A stretch of 9,875 bases of DNA from an uncultured Lachnospiraceae bacterium (GTDB taxonomy: Bacteria > Bacillota > Clostridia > Lachnospirales > Lachnospiraceae): the NCBI GenBank assembly GCA_946627575.1, contig CAMOVS010000024.1:1-9875 (forward strand). The letters run 5' to 3'. The notes under the pieces were generated by a model. The model saw only the letters and a program-made list of their open reading frames with translations. It was not told the DNA's origin and ran no database searches. The position numbers and the translations under genes were made by a program. Shown here in pieces: positions 9,080 through 9,875 of the stretch (the stretch's first letter is position 1; every line of letters begins with the position of its first letter).

Positions 9080-9289
9080 TTATTTCTCTTTGTTGGCAAG
9101 ATAATCGTTGATGCGGTTCATAACCATATCCGCATCCATTCCATGAACCATGCAGGCCTCCTCCAGGCTCTCCATCTGAGAAGCCGGACATCCTACACAG
9201 TGCATTCCTGCTGCCATAAGGATGGCTGCGATCCCCATATCTTCCATCAGCATATCGCCGATTCTGGTTTCTTTTGTAATAGCTGTCAT
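9080..9289 (-). CDS. DUF1858 domain protein (hybrid-cluster-protein-associated redox disulfide domain)
   Basis: This 69-residue protein consists of one DUF1858 domain, normal for the stand-alone form. The N-terminus reads MTAITKETRIGDMLMEDMGIAAIL. It is followed by the key GMHCVGCPAS segment with a CxxC pair at Cys31 and Cys34, then a helical C-terminal half with E-E-A-C and a hydrophobic repeat. Relatives occur beside or fused to hybrid cluster (prismane) proteins and are thought to be redox-active or to bind metal; no activity is firmly established. Here neither neighbour is a redox enzyme. The ATG at 9289 has AAGGAG 7 nt upstream. It has its own promoter (9411-9440) and converges with mecA at the shared terminator. 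Confidence 0.9.
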   Translation of the reverse strand: MTAITKETRIGDMLMEDMGIAAILMAAGMHCVGCPASQMESLEEACMVHGMDADMVMNRINDYLANKEK

Positions 9290-9350
9290 AACAATTCTCC
9301 TTTTCCTCCGACCTAATTCCGCCGGGCAGATTGTGATTTAAGTCATCGTT

Positions 9351-9378
9351 GCTTCCGTAGCCGGATCAGGCAGGAAGC
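9351..9378 (-). repeat. Stem-loop in the leader of the DUF1858 gene
   Basis: GCTTCC (9351-9356) pairs with GGAAGC (9373-9378), and GCC (9360-9362) with GGC (9369-9371), leaving a 6-nt apical loop. It lies in the transcribed leader, about 60-90 nt upstream of the start codon. It is not followed by a U-run on the minus strand, so it is unlikely to be the ribH terminator. Confidence 0.4.
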
Positions 9379-9410
9379 CCTCGGATCACTTTCATTAGTT
9401 CGCATGACAA

Positions 9411-9440
9411 AGTATACGCTTTATACGGAAGTATTGTCAA
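9411..9440 (-). promoter_or_regulatory. Sigma-A-type promoter for the DUF1858 gene
   Basis: On the minus strand a perfect TTGACA (9440-9435) is followed after 18 nt by TATACT (9416-9411). The start would lie near 9404, giving a leader of about 115 nt. It begins only 26 nt after the ribH stop, so the small gene can be expressed independently of the riboflavin gene. Confidence 0.7.
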
Positions 9441-9466
9441 CTACGATTGCCCTATTTTCTGATCTT

Positions 9467-9875
9467 CTATTTCTCGATTTCCTTGACCAGATTAATCATC
9501 TCGATCGCTCCAAGGGCACAATCATATCCCTTGTTGCCAGCTTTTGTTCCGGCTCTTTCGATAGCCTGCTCAATGTTCTCCGTAGTGATGACGCCGAACA
9601 TTACCGGCACACCGGTCTTCATGCTGACCTGAGCGATTCCCTTGGATACTTCATTGCAGACATAGTCATAGTGGGTAGTAGAACCGCGGATAACCGTACC
9701 CAGGGCAATCACTGCATCATACTTGCCGGATGCAGCCATCTTGTCGGCAATAATGGGGATCTCAAAACATCCGGGAACCCATGCCACATCGATATTCTCC
9801 TCCGGGAGACCGTGTCTTACCAGGCCATCTACAGCACCGCCCAGGAGCTTGGACACGATAAATTCATTAAACCTG
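9467..9875 (-). CDS. ribH: 6,7-dimethyl-8-ribityllumazine synthase, partial (N-terminus outside window)
   Basis: This is the penultimate enzyme of riboflavin synthesis. It condenses 5-amino-6-ribitylaminouracil with 3,4-dihydroxy-2-butanone 4-phosphate and usually assembles into a 60-subunit capsid. The reading frame runs unbroken from the right edge: [14 protein letters not shown] is the family's N-terminal substrate-binding segment, so the GTG at 9856 inside it is not the start. Further motifs are [25 protein letters not shown] with the catalytic His (residue 68 of the visible part, equivalent to His88 of B. subtilis), and [10 protein letters not shown] with the phosphate-binding region. 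The visible part is 135 residues of a usual 154 or so, so about 20 are missing. It ends in LVKEIEK with a TAG stop. As the last gene of a typical rib operon, the others would lie to the right. Confidence 0.97.
   Translation of the reverse strand, partial: RFNEFIVSKLLGGAVDGLVRHGLPEENIDVAWVPGCFEIPIIADKMAASGKYDAVIALGTVIRGSTTHYDYVCNEVSKGIAQVSMKTGVPVMFGVITTENIEQAIERAGTKAGNKGYDCALGAIEMINLVKEIEK

Noticed and set aside
9351..9378. Hairpin after ribH as a rho-independent terminator
   Set aside because: It lies downstream of the next gene's promoter and has no U-run on the minus strand, so it fits a leader structure better.
9290..9466. A riboswitch or small RNA between ribH and the DUF1858 gene
   Set aside because: I see no conserved riboswitch core; an FMN riboswitch would be expected upstream of the rib operon, outside this window.

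Overview
The window reads as chromosomal core-gene sequence from a Gram-positive anaerobe of the Clostridia, most likely a Lachnospiraceae-type organism. The reasons are the gene order tsaC-atpZ-atpI-atpB-atpE-atpF-atpH-atpA-atpG-atpD, a ClpC adaptor of the MecA family, strong AGGAGG-type ribosome binding sites, and a stand-alone DUF1858 redox protein. Base composition looks balanced, roughly half G+C by eye. I see no mobile element, CRISPR array, tRNA or rRNA. The family assignment is inference; no database search was possible.

Positions 1-7633 are one leftward (minus-strand) cluster. It begins with a Sua5/YwlC-type threonylcarbamoyl-AMP synthase (6488-7633), continues through AtpZ- and AtpI-type accessory membrane proteins, then the F0 genes atpB, atpE and atpF, and the F1 genes atpH, atpA, atpG and atpD. 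atpD runs off the left edge; atpC would be expected just beyond it. tsaC/atpZ and atpZ/atpI overlap, so translation is probably coupled at the head of the cluster. The c subunit carries Gln32, Glu65, Thr66 and Tyr70 in the pattern known from sodium-driven rotors. This predicts a Na+-translocating ATP synthase.

Positions 7634-8041 are a divergent intergenic region. It holds a good leftward sigma-A-type promoter for the tsaC-atp cluster and two overlapping rightward promoters for mecA (8042-8935). MecA has recognisable N- and C-terminal domains separated by an unusually long acidic linker. A 12-bp inverted repeat at 8981-9046 follows and probably terminates transcription from both sides.

The right end is again leftward: a 69-residue DUF1858 CxxC protein (9080-9289) with its own consensus promoter and a leader that can fold, and the 3' part of ribH, lumazine synthase (9467 to the right edge). 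The region is housekeeping: energy coupling, tRNA t6A modification, regulated proteolysis and riboflavin synthesis. I found no evidence of a wholly new system. The points most worth a second look are the sodium signature, the tsaC-atp coupling, the stem-loops around atpE and atpB, and the MecA linker.
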